Assembly (NCBI GenBank): GCA_003584895.1
Contig: QVQF01000118.1
Coordinates: forward strand, 1-45,778
Source of the DNA: Methylococcales bacterium
Lineage (GTDB): Bacteria > Pseudomonadota > Gammaproteobacteria > Methylococcales > Methylomonadaceae
Direction of reading: 5' to 3'
Length of the DNA stretch: 45,778 nucleotides
The notes beneath the pieces were generated by a model. The model was given only the letters and a program-made list of their open reading frames with translations, was not told where the DNA came from and made no database searches. Position 1 is the stretch's first letter; each line of letters begins with the position of its first letter. This document shows, piece after piece, positions 35,828 through 45,084 of this stretch. A program made the translations under genes and the position numbers.

Positions 35828-36304
35828 ATGTCAGCAATAAAAATGTTTGAAGGAAATTTATTAGTACAAGGCGGCAAGTTTTGTATCGTTGCGTCTCGTT
35901 TTAACAGCTTTATCGTTGAACAATTAGAAGGTGGTGCTATTGATGCCCTAGTGCGTCATGGTGCAGATAAGGCTAATATTCATTTAGTTAAAGCCCCTGG
36001 GGCTTTTGAATTACCGATGGTCGTGCAACGCATTGCGGCTACTAAAAAATATGATGCTATTATCGCTTTAGGAGCAGTCATACGGGGAGGCACGCCTCAT
36101 TTTGAATATGTGGCTGGTGAGTGTGTAAAAGGTTTAGCCACTGTTTCATTGCAATATAATGTGCCAGTTAGTTTCGGTGTATTAACCGTTGATAGCATAG
36201 AGCAAGCCATTGAACGAGCAGGTACTAAGGCCGGTAATAAAGGCGCAGAAGCTGCGATGTCGGCCATAGAGATGGTGAGTTTATTTGCTAATTTGGAAGC
36301 CTAA
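35828..36304 (+). CDS. ribH: 6,7-Dimethyl-8-ribityllumazine synthase
   Basis: The 158-residue penultimate enzyme of riboflavin synthesis forms icosahedral capsids or decamers. Motifs: [15 protein letters not shown] near residue 20, [39 protein letters not shown] and [27 protein letters not shown]. There is a 51-bp gap after ribBA with AAAG-type purines before the ATG; the stop overlaps the nusB ATG (TAATG). Confidence 0.96.
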   Translation: MSAIKMFEGNLLVQGGKFCIVASRFNSFIVEQLEGGAIDALVRHGADKANIHLVKAPGAFELPMVVQRIAATKKYDAIIALGAVIRGGTPHFEYVAGECVKGLATVSLQYNVPVSFGVLTVDSIEQAIERAGTKAGNKGAEAAMSAIEMVSLFANLEA

Positions 36305-36744
36305 TGAGTCAAGCGCGTACTAATGCTCGCAAAGCGGCTGTTCAAGCTTTATATCAATGGCAAATGACTGGACAAAGTCTTGTTGAAATTGAACGTCAGT
36401 TTGTAGAAGAAGAACGTTTAAAAGATGTGCAAAAAAGCTATTTCACCGAGCTTTTTCATGGTGTCCCTAAAAATCTATGCGGCATAGATGAAGCTTTGAA
36501 TGAGTTTGTTGATCGACCCGTGGATATGGTTGATCCTGTTGAACGAGCTATTTTAAGAATAGGTGCTTATGAGTTACTGCATCGCTTAGATATGCCTTAC
36601 CGGGTGATCTTAAATGAAGGGATTAATCTAGCTAAATACTTTGGTGCCGATGGCAGCCATAAATATGTAAACGGTATCTTGGATAAAATAGCACAGAAAA
36701 TTCGCGCCGTAGAAATCAAAGCTAAAGCACAAGCTTCAAAGTGA
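36304..36744 (+). CDS. nusB: Transcription antitermination factor NusB
   Basis: The 146-residue all-helical protein binds boxA RNA with S10 during rRNA transcription. Motifs: ARKAAVQALYQWQMTG at the start and VERAILRIGAYELLHRLDMPYRVILNEGINLAKYFG in the second half, then YVNGILDKIAQKIR. Overlap with ribH and its place before thiL match the common gammaproteobacterial order. Confidence 0.95.
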   Translation: MSQARTNARKAAVQALYQWQMTGQSLVEIERQFVEEERLKDVQKSYFTELFHGVPKNLCGIDEALNEFVDRPVDMVDPVERAILRIGAYELLHRLDMPYRVILNEGINLAKYFGADGSHKYVNGILDKIAQKIRAVEIKAKAQASK

Positions 36745-36775
36745 TAGATATAAGATGTTTCTAGCTTTTTAATAC

Positions 36776-37717
36776 ATGTCTCTTACTGAATTCCCTCTTA
36801 TCCAGCGATTTTTTACCCAGCAGCGGGTAAAAAATCCTTTAACGGCTTTAGGCATAGGTGATGATTGTGCCTTGTTATCGGTGCCAGAAGGTTATCAGTT
36901 AGCTGTAACAACAGATACCATGGTAGAAAACGTACATTTTTTTGCCGGCGCTGATCCTGAACAACTAGGACATAAATTATTAGCGGTTAATTTAAGCGAT
37001 CTGGCTAGTATGGGTGCAAGGCCGCTTTCTGTAACCTTAGCTTTGACCTTGCCAAGCGTTGATGAAGCTTGGTTGTCGGCTTTCTCTAAAGGATTTTTAG
37101 GTTTAGCCGAGCAGCATTCGGTAGATTTAATAGGCGGTGATACAACCTCAGGTCCCTTAACATTAACAGTGCAAGCGTTGGGTTTAGTTCCTAAAGGCAA
37201 GGGCTTAATGCGTTCAACTGCGCAGCCGGGAGATTTTATTTGTCTGACTGGCTGTTTGGGTGATGCAGGATTAGGCTTAAAAATTAAGCAAGGTTATGTC
37301 TGTAATCAGACTCATAGTGAAGCAGCCTTGGCACGATTTAATCATCCTAACCCCCAAGTAGAAGCAGGTTTAGCTTTGCTTGATATTGCCAATGCCTGCA
37401 TTGATATTTCAGATGGTTTACTAGCCGATTTAGGTCATATTTTGGAACAGAGTCAGGTGGGCGCGAGGATTGATTGGGAATTACTGCCCTTATCCGAACC
37501 CGTTAAGGGCTATATTAATGAGACGTGCGATTGGACTATGCCGTTGATTGCTGGTGATGACTATGAGTTATGCTTTACTGTCAGTCCAGAAAAAGCAGTT
37601 TTGCTAAAGATGCCTTTTACAAAAATTGGTGTCATCGAAGCTCTGCCACAGATACGCCTGTATAAGTCAGGCCAATTGCAATCCTTAACAAGTAAAGGTT
37701 ATGAGCATTTTTCTTAA
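36776..37717 (+). CDS. thiL: Thiamine-monophosphate kinase
   Basis: The 313-residue enzyme phosphorylates thiamine monophosphate to the diphosphate. Motifs: GIGDDCALL (~26-34), TDTMVENVHFF, KLLAVNLSDLASMGARP, GGDTTSGPL and DISDGLLADLGHI, with GDDYELCFTV near the end. It starts 32 bp after nusB; no ribosome site better than a T-rich leader is seen. pgpA starts inside its last codons. Confidence 0.95.
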   Translation: MSLTEFPLIQRFFTQQRVKNPLTALGIGDDCALLSVPEGYQLAVTTDTMVENVHFFAGADPEQLGHKLLAVNLSDLASMGARPLSVTLALTLPSVDEAWLSAFSKGFLGLAEQHSVDLIGGDTTSGPLTLTVQALGLVPKGKGLMRSTAQPGDFICLTGCLGDAGLGLKIKQGYVCNQTHSEAALARFNHPNPQVEAGLALLDIANACIDISDGLLADLGHILEQSQVGARIDWELLPLSEPVKGYINETCDWTMPLIAGDDYELCFTVSPEKAVLLKMPFTKIGVIEALPQIRLYKSGQLQSLTSKGYEHFS

Positions 37718-38216
37718 TACTCAGTATGGTAAAAACAAGCTAACACCTAAACAGATTATGACCGATCCGGTGTTGTTTTTAGCTTTCGGTTTTGGTTCTG
37801 GCTTAGCTAAAAAAGCCCCTGGCACTTGTGGCACAGTGGCGGCTATACCCATTTATCTGTTGTTGGTTTTAACTGGGTTACCACTTTATAGTCTGTTAAC
37901 TATCATCATCACTCTAGTTGGCATTTGGATATGTGGGAAAGCGGCAGATAAATTAGGTGAACATGATTTTGGCGGTATTGTTTGGGATGAGGTTGCTGGT
38001 TATTTAATAACCATGTGGTTAGTGCCTTTTAGTTGGCAAACAGTGCTGGCTGGGTTTGTATTGTTTAGACTTTTCGATATAGTCAAACCTTGGCCGATTA
38101 AATGGCTAGATCAACATGTGCAAGGTGGTTTTGGCATTATGATTGATGATGTATTGGCTGGCTTATTTGCAGGCGGAGTTTTATTGTTAGTTGTTAACTG
38201 GGGTTGGTTAGTATAA
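37701..38216 (+). CDS. pgpA: Phosphatidylglycerophosphatase A
   Basis: The 171-residue inner-membrane phosphatase makes phosphatidylglycerol. Motifs: FGFGSGLAKKAPGTCGT, GGIVWDEVAGYLITMW and FRLFDIVKPWPIKWLDQHVQGGFGIMIDDVLAGL. ATG at 37701 (17-bp overlap with thiL) has AAAGG 4 bp upstream, and the N-terminal extension resembles E. coli PgpA; the ATG at 37758 is less likely. It ends the cluster. The following 266 bp hold only weak inverted repeats (AATTAGTA/TACTAATT at 38302-38339). Confidence 0.93.
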   Translation: MSIFLNTQYGKNKLTPKQIMTDPVLFLAFGFGSGLAKKAPGTCGTVAAIPIYLLLVLTGLPLYSLLTIIITLVGIWICGKAADKLGEHDFGGIVWDEVAGYLITMWLVPFSWQTVLAGFVLFRLFDIVKPWPIKWLDQHVQGGFGIMIDDVLAGLFAGGVLLLVVNWGWLV

Positions 38217-38482
38217 AGCAGTGATGTTTGCTTTAAACTTAATACTTTACTAGCACCGCTAGGCGTACCATTCTTTTCTATATCTACATTATTCGTAAAT
38301 TAATTAGTAATCTGTGCGTTATGCGTATTTATACTAATTGTGCGGCCTATAAGTTTTCTATAGTCTATGCTTCTGGTTATTTAAATAAATAAGCAAGAGC
38401 AACACTCAATGCACTTACAATCACTGATCAATGTATAGCTGCACTCAAAAACTTAATGCAATCAGTTGTAGTTTAATCGCCT

Positions 38483-39052
38483 ATGTTCAAGGTTTCACAT
38501 AATACTACAGGCTTTACTTTTATCGAGTTAGTCGCGACTATGGCCATCGCTGGTATATTGGTTGCAATAGCTATACCCAGTTTAAATTCAACCCTCACTA
38601 GTAATCGCATTAGCTGTTATGCCAATGATTTTGTATCAGCTTTAAATTTTGCCCGTAGTGAAGCGGTAAGGCGGGGCATACAAGTAACGGTTAGTCATAA
38701 TGGTGCATTAACACATTGGGAAAGCGGCTGGACTGTGTTTGTAGATATTAATGAAGATGAAGTTTATAACCCAGCAGATACATTATGCAGTACAAGTGCT
38801 ATTGGTGCTCCTACCGAAGACTGCTTATTGAGAATTTATCCTAGCTTAGCCAATGGTTATACCTTAACTACAGGTAATAGTTCTTACAAGAAAGCCGCTG
38901 CTTATAAATCCACTGGTATAAGTTATGTGGTTGTTGGAGATACCTTTAGATTATGTAATGGCACTGATATATCGACTTCTAGAGCAATTGTTATAGATGG
39001 AGTGGGACGTGCCCACATTTCACTACCGGGCACTGCTGCATCTTGTCCCTAA
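38483..39052 (+). CDS. fimT: Type IV minor pilin, FimT/FimU (GspH) type
   Basis: The 189-residue prepilin has a short leader MFKVSHNTTG cleaved before FTFIELVATMAIAGILVAIAIPS, with the usual Glu at position 5 of the mature protein. The C-terminal GspH domain follows (FARSEAVRRGIQVTV..., GWTVFVDINEDEVYNPADT). It would sit in the tip complex that primes pilus assembly. It is the first gene of the minor pilin operon; whether FimT or FimU is the better name cannot be settled by eye. Confidence 0.87.
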   Translation: MFKVSHNTTGFTFIELVATMAIAGILVAIAIPSLNSTLTSNRISCYANDFVSALNFARSEAVRRGIQVTVSHNGALTHWESGWTVFVDINEDEVYNPADTLCSTSAIGAPTEDCLLRIYPSLANGYTLTTGNSSYKKAAAYKSTGISYVVVGDTFRLCNGTDISTSRAIVIDGVGRAHISLPGTAASCP

Positions 39053-39071
39053 TTATGTTCAGAGTAATGAT

Positions 39072-39536
39072 GTGAACAAACACACTGGATTTACTCTAAT
39101 TGAAGTATTAATTGCTATGCTAGTGTTAGCTATTGGATTGTTGGGTTTGGCTGGTTTACAAATTAGTAGCCTTAGAAATACTCAAAGTTCCTATAACCGT
39201 AGTCTAGCGACTGATTTAGCTTATGATTTAGCAGATAGAATGCGTGCCAATATCTTAGGTATAGCGACTTATAGTAATGGCTCAGCCGCACAAATAGCCA
39301 ATTGTGAAAATACAATAGGTTGTACTCCTACACAAATGGCTCAGAATGATTTGTATGAATGGAATTGTTTAGTTGCTGGAGGTTGTGAAAATAATACTCC
39401 GGCTATTGCTGGTGTTTTGCCAAACGGACTTGCTAGTGTATCGGTAACAGTAGGTGTTTATGCCATTATGATATCTTGGGATGATAATCATGATGGTATA
39501 GCAGATCTAAGTTTTATAACCCGATTTAAATTATGA
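39072..39536 (+). CDS. pilV: Type IV pilus minor pilin PilV
   Basis: This is a prepilin of ~154 residues. The likely start is GTG at 39072, giving leader MNKHTG cleaved before FTLIEVLIAMLVLAIGLLGLAGLQ, the PilV-type helix. The body has SYNRSLATDLAYDLADRMRAN, typical of PilV. The open frame extends upstream to 38997, but that would give a 31-residue leader with no prepilin form and overlap fimT. The stop overlaps the pilW ATG. Confidence 0.88.
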   Translation: MNKHTGFTLIEVLIAMLVLAIGLLGLAGLQISSLRNTQSSYNRSLATDLAYDLADRMRANILGIATYSNGSAAQIANCENTIGCTPTQMAQNDLYEWNCLVAGGCENNTPAIAGVLPNGLASVSVTVGVYAIMISWDDNHDGIADLSFITRFKL

Positions 39537-40258
39537 ATAAGCAATCTGGCTTCAGTTTGATAGAAATCATGATTGCCTTATTGATAGGCGTGTTCTTATT
39601 GGGAGGTATGTTACAGATTTTTTCAGTCAGTCAGCAAACTTACCGAATGCAAAGCAACTTAGCAAGATTGCAGGAAAATGGTCGCTTTGCGCTGGATTTT
39701 TTAGCACATGATATTCGTATGGTTGGTTATTGGGGATGTATGACGTCTTCGACTAGTGATATTTCTGGTACAGATGGTACGCATGACAGCATTACCATAC
39801 AGGGATCTTTTGATTTAACCCCCACTGGATTATGTGGTAGCCCTGTTAATTCAGCCAATAGTTGCGGAACAGTAAATTGCTATACAGATCTTAAATCTAC
39901 TATTACTTACAAGATTGCAATACCCGCTGCCACACCGAGCTCACCTAATCCAAATATCACTTTGTATCGAAATACTAATAATGTATCTAATCCTTTAATT
40001 GAAGGTATTCAAGATATGCAAATTTTATATGGTATAGATACTAATGTTGATGAGGTCGCTGATTACTATGTGCCTGCATATTCTAATATGCAACAAGTGG
40101 TTAGTGTTCGTATCAGCTTGTTAGTTGCAACTTTGGATGATCATTTGAGCATTCAACCGATGGCTTACATTTACAATGGAGTCACGACCCTGCCGACAGA
40201 TTACAAAATAAGGCGCATATTTAATACTACCGTTACTTTACGTAATCATTTGTCATGA
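39533..40258 (+). CDS. pilW: Type IV pilus minor pilin PilW
   Basis: The 241-residue prepilin has leader MNKQSG cleaved before FSLIEIMIALLIGVFLLGGMLQIF, followed by PilW-type QTYRMQSNLARLQENGRFALDFLAHDIRMVGYWGC. Six or more cysteines are present in the body (GLCGSP, NSCGTVNC). ATGA overlaps exist at both ends (with pilV and pilX), so the operon is tightly coupled. Confidence 0.9.
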   Translation: MNKQSGFSLIEIMIALLIGVFLLGGMLQIFSVSQQTYRMQSNLARLQENGRFALDFLAHDIRMVGYWGCMTSSTSDISGTDGTHDSITIQGSFDLTPTGLCGSPVNSANSCGTVNCYTDLKSTITYKIAIPAATPSSPNPNITLYRNTNNVSNPLIEGIQDMQILYGIDTNVDEVADYYVPAYSNMQQVVSVRISLLVATLDDHLSIQPMAYIYNGVTTLPTDYKIRRIFNTTVTLRNHLS

Positions 40259-40845
40259 AGGTTATCCATTCTGGCTTTCTAAGCCATCTACAGGAAATAG
40301 TCCCTGACACAAAAAGTCGCCGTCGTTTATTACTATTGTCGAAGAGGGAGTTACAATCAGGTGTCGTGCTGGTTATTAGTTTAATTATCTTATTATTGTT
40401 GACCTTGATTGGTTTGTCAGCGATGCAAACTACGGTATTAGAAGAGAGAATGGCTGGTAATTTACGTGATAAAAGCTTGGCCTTTCAAACGGCTGAATCA
40501 GCACTTAGAATGGCGGAAAGCAGTTTGAAGCCTCCTATGTTATTGCCGACATTTACTAATATGGGAACAGGAGGTTTTTATACGATTACGCCAACCACCT
40601 CATTAGCAGATACTTCTATTTCATGGGATAGTTTTTGGACGATTAATCCGGTAGCGCTTTCATTAATGACAAACTTAGGTAATAACGCGCCCCCCCTCTA
40701 TTTTATACAAAAATTAAATGCGTTTTGCCCAGTACCTTGTGTTCCAGGAAGCACTATGCAACAACCGTATAAGATTACCGTTAGAGCTGTCGGTGGCACA
40801 ACCAACGCTGTTGTTATTTTACAATCCATCATCTATTTATATTAA
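40255..40845 (+). CDS. pilX: Type IV pilus minor pilin PilX
   Basis: The 196-residue protein has the PilX N-terminal pattern QSGVVLVISLIILLLLTLIGLSAMQTTVLEERMAGN, then the AFQTAESALRMAE segment. The leader before QSG is long (~34 residues, basic, KSRRRLLLLSKREL), which is unusual for a prepilin leader; an unannotated later start is possible, but ATG overlap with pilW supports 40255. A helical tip-complex role is known for the family. Confidence 0.87.
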   Translation: MKVIHSGFLSHLQEIVPDTKSRRRLLLLSKRELQSGVVLVISLIILLLLTLIGLSAMQTTVLEERMAGNLRDKSLAFQTAESALRMAESSLKPPMLLPTFTNMGTGGFYTITPTTSLADTSISWDSFWTINPVALSLMTNLGNNAPPLYFIQKLNAFCPVPCVPGSTMQQPYKITVRAVGGTTNAVVILQSIIYLY

Positions 40846-40922
40846 CTTACTGATAAGCGAAGTTATGAGATCACTTGCCTATAATGCAAATTGTTACGCA
40901 TTGTCTTTGTTGGAGATTTATT

Positions 40923-43900
40923 ATGAGTAAGCTTATTTGCCAAGAATTAATGACCAGTGTTTATGGGGTCATTGAAATCAAATTAGGATATTTATGGCAT
41001 AAAGTACGTACTGAGTTTAGTAGTTATATTATGATGCTTTTTTTGAGCCCCTGCGTTTACGCCGACCCCTCTCAAATACCATTATCAATAAACCCTGCTG
41101 GGCAACCCAATATATTGGTTATATTGGACAACTCCAACACTATGGATGAAGACTCTGATGGGGTAGCTCAGGGCAGTAATTGCCCTAGTAGTAAGTCAGA
41201 AATTGCTAGGGCCGTTATTGAAAACATGACTAGCAGCTATGCGGGCGAAATTAATATGGGGTTAATGACCTATCAACTATCGAGTGTATCAAACATGTTT
41301 ATTCATAATTCAGAATATGATGTTAGTTATAACCCAGCTAATTACAGTCCACTAACAACAAATTCAAGAGCCTCACCCTTAAAAAGTTACCGCATACAAA
41401 ATCCAACAGGTTTACTCGGTGTCGACTATATTTATTATAACTTTAACTCGCCTTATTATGATGCTCAGAATCAAGGTGTGGGTTTTTGCTATTCGCCTAC
41501 TGCAAATGCTGCGGCAAGTATAAATTATCCAAATGGGTTTAATAATGGCGAAAATTTACTGACGGGGCCATGGGATAGCTATCGTTGCTTTAAAAAGAAG
41601 ATTGGTAGCTCTGATCAACTCCCTATATGGCAGAATTTGGTTAGTGAAACGACTCAGGGATATTCTTTATTTAATTATCAAAATGGCTTTTTGCCATCAC
41701 CCATTAATATTGCAGATGGCATCGTAGACTTTGGAAAACAACAGAGTTGGCGTTTTGTAGGCTCAGCATATTATGCTTCGACTTCACCAGGTCACGGTTA
41801 TTTACAAACCCCCATGGCAGCATTAACCCTGGCTCAAAGTAATGCTATTGGTAACTTGTTAGCTTGCAATGTACCCCAGACTACGCCTGCTACTTGTATT
41901 CAGAATGCTCAGTGTACCAATATGGGTATTAAAAATGCTGGGAATACTCCTACTCAGGGTACCTTAAAAACTGCCAATGATTATTTTTCAGGTATTTTAA
42001 ATGACCCTTTTCAAGGCTATTTAATGTCCACTTATCCACTGCCTGTTTCTTGTGGCAACAATGTCGTTATTTTGGTGACTGATGGTTTACCCGACACTGA
42101 TATGAATGGCAATATTGTGGTTGATCCAATTGGCGTGCCAACGGGGACCACTGCAACCAATGCTGCTGCAATCTCTGCATCGAATTTATTGAACTCAGGG
42201 GTAAAAACCTATGTAGTCGGTTTTGGTTCAGGCATTAAAGCCCCGCCGTTAAATGCGATTGCAAATGCAGGAGGGACTGTGAGTTCATATTTTGCATCGG
42301 ATTATCCGACCTTAGCTAATGCTTTGGATAGTATCTTTCATGTTATTTTAAGCACGCCTAATTCTGTCACTACCTTGGCTGCATCTGCGTCTAATGAAAC
42401 TCAATTAAATGCAGGCACTTTGTTTTATCAAGCTAAATATAATGCTGTTGATTGGAGCGGGCAACTGTTTGCCTCGAATGTTAATGCCAATACTGGGACG
42501 TTAACAATCCCTTCGTTATGGGAAGCCTCGTCTCTACTTCCAATTATTGGAAGGCACATTTATAGCTATAATCCGAGTATGACCTCGGGAGGCATTTCAT
42601 TTCTTTGGAGTAACCTAACAATTACACAACAGACCTATCTAAATACTTTTGCAGGTTTTAATGATGGTAAGGGGGCTGATAGGTTGGCTTGGTTAAGTGG
42701 TGATCAGAGTCAAGAGCAATTACAGGGTGGCGTGTTTAGAAACAGAACAAATGTGCTGGGTGATATTGTTAATTCCAATTCAGTTTACGTAGGCAGTAAA
42801 GATTATGGTTATGGTGTGTTACTAGGTGCTGAGGGTAGTAGTTACAATACTTATATAAATTCTAGCGCTTATATTAATCGAACAGCCATGCTTTATGTGG
42901 GCGCTAATGACGGAATGCTGCACGGCTTTGATGCTAGCAGCAACAGCACAGGGGGGCAGGAGCTCTTTGCTTATGTTCCTAATGCGCTTTACCCTAAATT
43001 GAGTCATCTTACGTCACCTAATTATGTACATGAATTTTATGTCGATGGTCTATCTGGTGTGGGTGATGTTTATGATGGTTCCGCCTGGCATACTTTACTG
43101 GCAGGCGCTAGCGGTGCAGGTGGTAAAGCACTATTTGCATTGGATGTAACGACGCCTAATAACTTTAGTGCAAGTCAGGTGTTATGGGAATTTACTAGTA
43201 TTGCCCCATCATTGGCGACTGATTGTAGTGCATGGGGAGCGACTAGTGCCAATTACGATATTAATGATTTAGGTTACACCTTAGGGCAACCTTCAGTAGT
43301 AAGGCTGCAAGATGGCCATTGGGTGATACTTGCTGCTAATGGATATAACAGTGCTAATGGTCATGCCGTATTATTTATACTGGATGCTAAAAGTGGTTGT
43401 GTTATTCAAAAATTAGATACCTTTAATGCTGATATTAGTGGATTAGCTACTGTTAATGGCTTGTCATCGCCCATAGCAATTGATACCAATAATGATCTTA
43501 GTGTTGATACTGTTTATGCGGGAGATTTACATGGTAATTTTTGGAAGTTTGATGTGTCGGGTAGCGCTGGTAGTTACCTCATTCCTAATGCGCCTTTTTT
43601 TGTGGCTTGCACGACCTCTGGCAGTTGTGCATCAGCTAACCGGCAAGCTATTACTGCCAAACCTAATGTAGGGCCTGCAGGTGGAGTAGGCACGGATCAA
43701 AACGAAGTGGGGTGGATGATATATTTTGGTACGGGGCAATATTTTGAGCCTAGCGACAATATGATCGGGAGTAACGCACAAGTACAAAGCCTTTATGGTT
43801 TATGGGATCAGGGGACTGTGATTACAGATCGTACTCTGTTGCAAACGCAAACTATTACTTACGAAGGGCTAGGTACACTGGCTTGTTCGTCTTCCAATAC

Positions 43901-44441
43901 TTGTCCAACAGGCACGCCAACTACAACCTCTCAGTCAATTGCCGTGGTTTCTAAGAATGCAGTGTGTTATGCACAAAGTAGTGCCGGTTGTACGGCAACG
44001 AGTCCGTTAAAAAAAGGCTGGGTATTAGATTTGTATTATTCCAGCGCTCAAGGAGAGCGAATCGTTAGTGCACCTTTGGTTAGTAATGGTTTAGTCGTTT
44101 TCTCAACATTAATACCGAGTGCTAATCCATGTGCAGCAGGTGGTACATCTAATTTAATTGAGTTAGGTGCATTCAATGGTGGGCAATCGAGCATCGCACC
44201 TTTCGATATTAATGGTGATGGGGTTGTTAATAGTCAAGATCAAGTGTTGGTTAATGGTGTGTCACAATTTGTATCAGGCATAAATTTAGCGATAGGAATT
44301 ATTAATACGCCAACATTAATGGCATCAACGACCGTTAATTATAACTATATAAGTGGCTCAATGGGTGCAATGGCCATTGTTACAGGTGCGGGTGTTGGTT
44401 CTAGTGGCGCGGCCAAACGTTCTTGGCATCAATTAAAATAA
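40923..44441 (+). CDS. pilY1: PilY1-type pilus tip adhesin
   Basis: The ~1172-residue protein caps type IV pili and acts in adhesion and surface sensing. The ATG at 40923 has GGAG with 7 bp spacing; a TTG at 40875 would only add 16 residues. A signal-like stretch (YIMMLFLSPCVYADP) ends near residue 48. The N-terminal von Willebrand A-like part has NILVILDNSNTM (~63-74) and VILVTDGLPDTD. The C-terminal beta-propeller contains MLYVGANDGMLHGFDA and a calcium loop DTNNDLSVDTVYAGDLHG of the kind needed for retraction control. A second Ca-loop, dockerin-like DINGDGVVNSQDQ, lies near the end. Confidence 0.92.
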   Translation: MSKLICQELMTSVYGVIEIKLGYLWHKVRTEFSSYIMMLFLSPCVYADPSQIPLSINPAGQPNILVILDNSNTMDEDSDGVAQGSNCPSSKSEIARAVIENMTSSYAGEINMGLMTYQLSSVSNMFIHNSEYDVSYNPANYSPLTTNSRASPLKSYRIQNPTGLLGVDYIYYNFNSPYYDAQNQGVGFCYSPTANAAASINYPNGFNNGENLLTGPWDSYRCFKKKIGSSDQLPIWQNLVSETTQGYSLFNYQNGFLPSPINIADGIVDFGKQQSWRFVGSAYYASTSPGHGYLQTPMAALTLAQSNAIGNLLACNVPQTTPATCIQNAQCTNMGIKNAGNTPTQGTLKTANDYFSGILNDPFQGYLMSTYPLPVSCGNNVVILVTDGLPDTDMNGNIVVDPIGVPTGTTATNAAAISASNLLNSGVKTYVVGFGSGIKAPPLNAIANAGGTVSSYFASDYPTLANALDSIFHVILSTPNSVTTLAASASNETQLNAGTLFYQAKYNAVDWSGQLFASNVNANTGTLTIPSLWEASSLLPIIGRHIYSYNPSMTSGGISFLWSNLTITQQTYLNTFAGFNDGKGADRLAWLSGDQSQEQLQGGVFRNRTNVLGDIVNSNSVYVGSKDYGYGVLLGAEGSSYNTYINSSAYINRTAMLYVGANDGMLHGFDASSNSTGGQELFAYVPNALYPKLSHLTSPNYVHEFYVDGLSGVGDVYDGSAWHTLLAGASGAGGKALFALDVTTPNNFSASQVLWEFTSIAPSLATDCSAWGATSANYDINDLGYTLGQPSVVRLQDGHWVILAANGYNSANGHAVLFILDAKSGCVIQKLDTFNADISGLATVNGLSSPIAIDTNNDLSVDTVYAGDLHGNFWKFDVSGSAGSYLIPNAPFFVACTTSGSCASANRQAITAKPNVGPAGGVGTDQNEVGWMIYFGTGQYFEPSDNMIGSNAQVQSLYGLWDQGTVITDRTLLQTQTITYEGLGTLACSSSNTCPTGTPTTTSQSIAVVSKNAVCYAQSSAGCTATSPLKKGWVLDLYYSSAQGERIVSAPLVSNGLVVFSTLIPSANPCAAGGTSNLIELGAFNGGQSSIAPFDINGDGVVNSQDQVLVNGVSQFVSGINLAIGIINTPTLMASTTVNYNYISGSMGAMAIVTGAGVGSSGAAKRSWHQLK

Positions 44442-44460
44442 TGGGAATATTTTTAAGTTT

Positions 44461-44889
44461 ATGACGCTATACAAAAAGAAACCTTTGAGTTTAGGTTTTA
44501 CGTTAATTGAGTTGATGATTACGGTGGCCATCATTGGTATTTTAGTGGGTATTGCCTATCCTAACTTTCAAAGTAGTATTATGAAATCACGACGAGTGGA
44601 TGCTCAGGCTGCATTAATGGGTTTTGCTAATGCGATGGAGCGTTTTAGTACCGTCAATAATGTTTATCCTAGTGCTGGAGTTTCTGGTATTTATGCGGCT
44701 ACCAGTCCAGTCGGCGGAACTATAGTTTATTACCAATTATTGATTTCGACTTCTACTAATGTAAGTTATGAATTGCAAGCAGTCCCAACAGGTGCACAAT
44801 CATCTGATCAATGCGGCACACTAACAATAGATCAAGCAGGTGTAAGAGGTTTTAGTGGGCTAGGTATGACCGTTGCTGATTGTTGGTAA
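44461..44889 (+). CDS. pilE: Type IV pilin PilE-like
   Basis: The 142-residue prepilin has leader MTLYKKKPLSLG cleaved before FTLIELMITVAIIGILVGIAYPNFQ, followed by the PilE-typical SSIMKSRRVDAQAALMGFANAMERF. Two cysteines, in QCG and at the C-terminus (DCW), probably form the D-region disulfide. As the last gene of the minor pilin operon it matches the fimU-pilVWXY1-pilE order of pseudomonads. Confidence 0.92.
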   Translation: MTLYKKKPLSLGFTLIELMITVAIIGILVGIAYPNFQSSIMKSRRVDAQAALMGFANAMERFSTVNNVYPSAGVSGIYAATSPVGGTIVYYQLLISTSTNVSYELQAVPTGAQSSDQCGTLTIDQAGVRGFSGLGMTVADCW

Positions 44890-45007
44890 TGCTGTTTAAA
44901 GTGCTAATTAAACTAAAAACCTCTGATGGTTCACGGACTAATTTCTATAGCAGTAGTGGTCTCGTAATAAAATCCCTTTATATTCATACATTAGAGTTGA
45001 GCTAAGT

Positions 45008-45016
45008 TGTTATAAT
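45008..45016 (+). promoter_or_regulatory. Extended -10 promoter upstream of the adaptor gene
   Basis: TGT followed by TATAAT is a perfect extended -10 element (TGN-TATAAT), 68 bp before the ATG at 45085. No -35 match lies 16-18 bp upstream, which extended -10 promoters tolerate. Confidence 0.5.
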
Positions 45017-45084
45017 GCTAAGGATTAAAGTTATAGTTCTAATGACTTAGCTTCCCCCGTTGTAAGCATCAAGGTATCCAAGGA

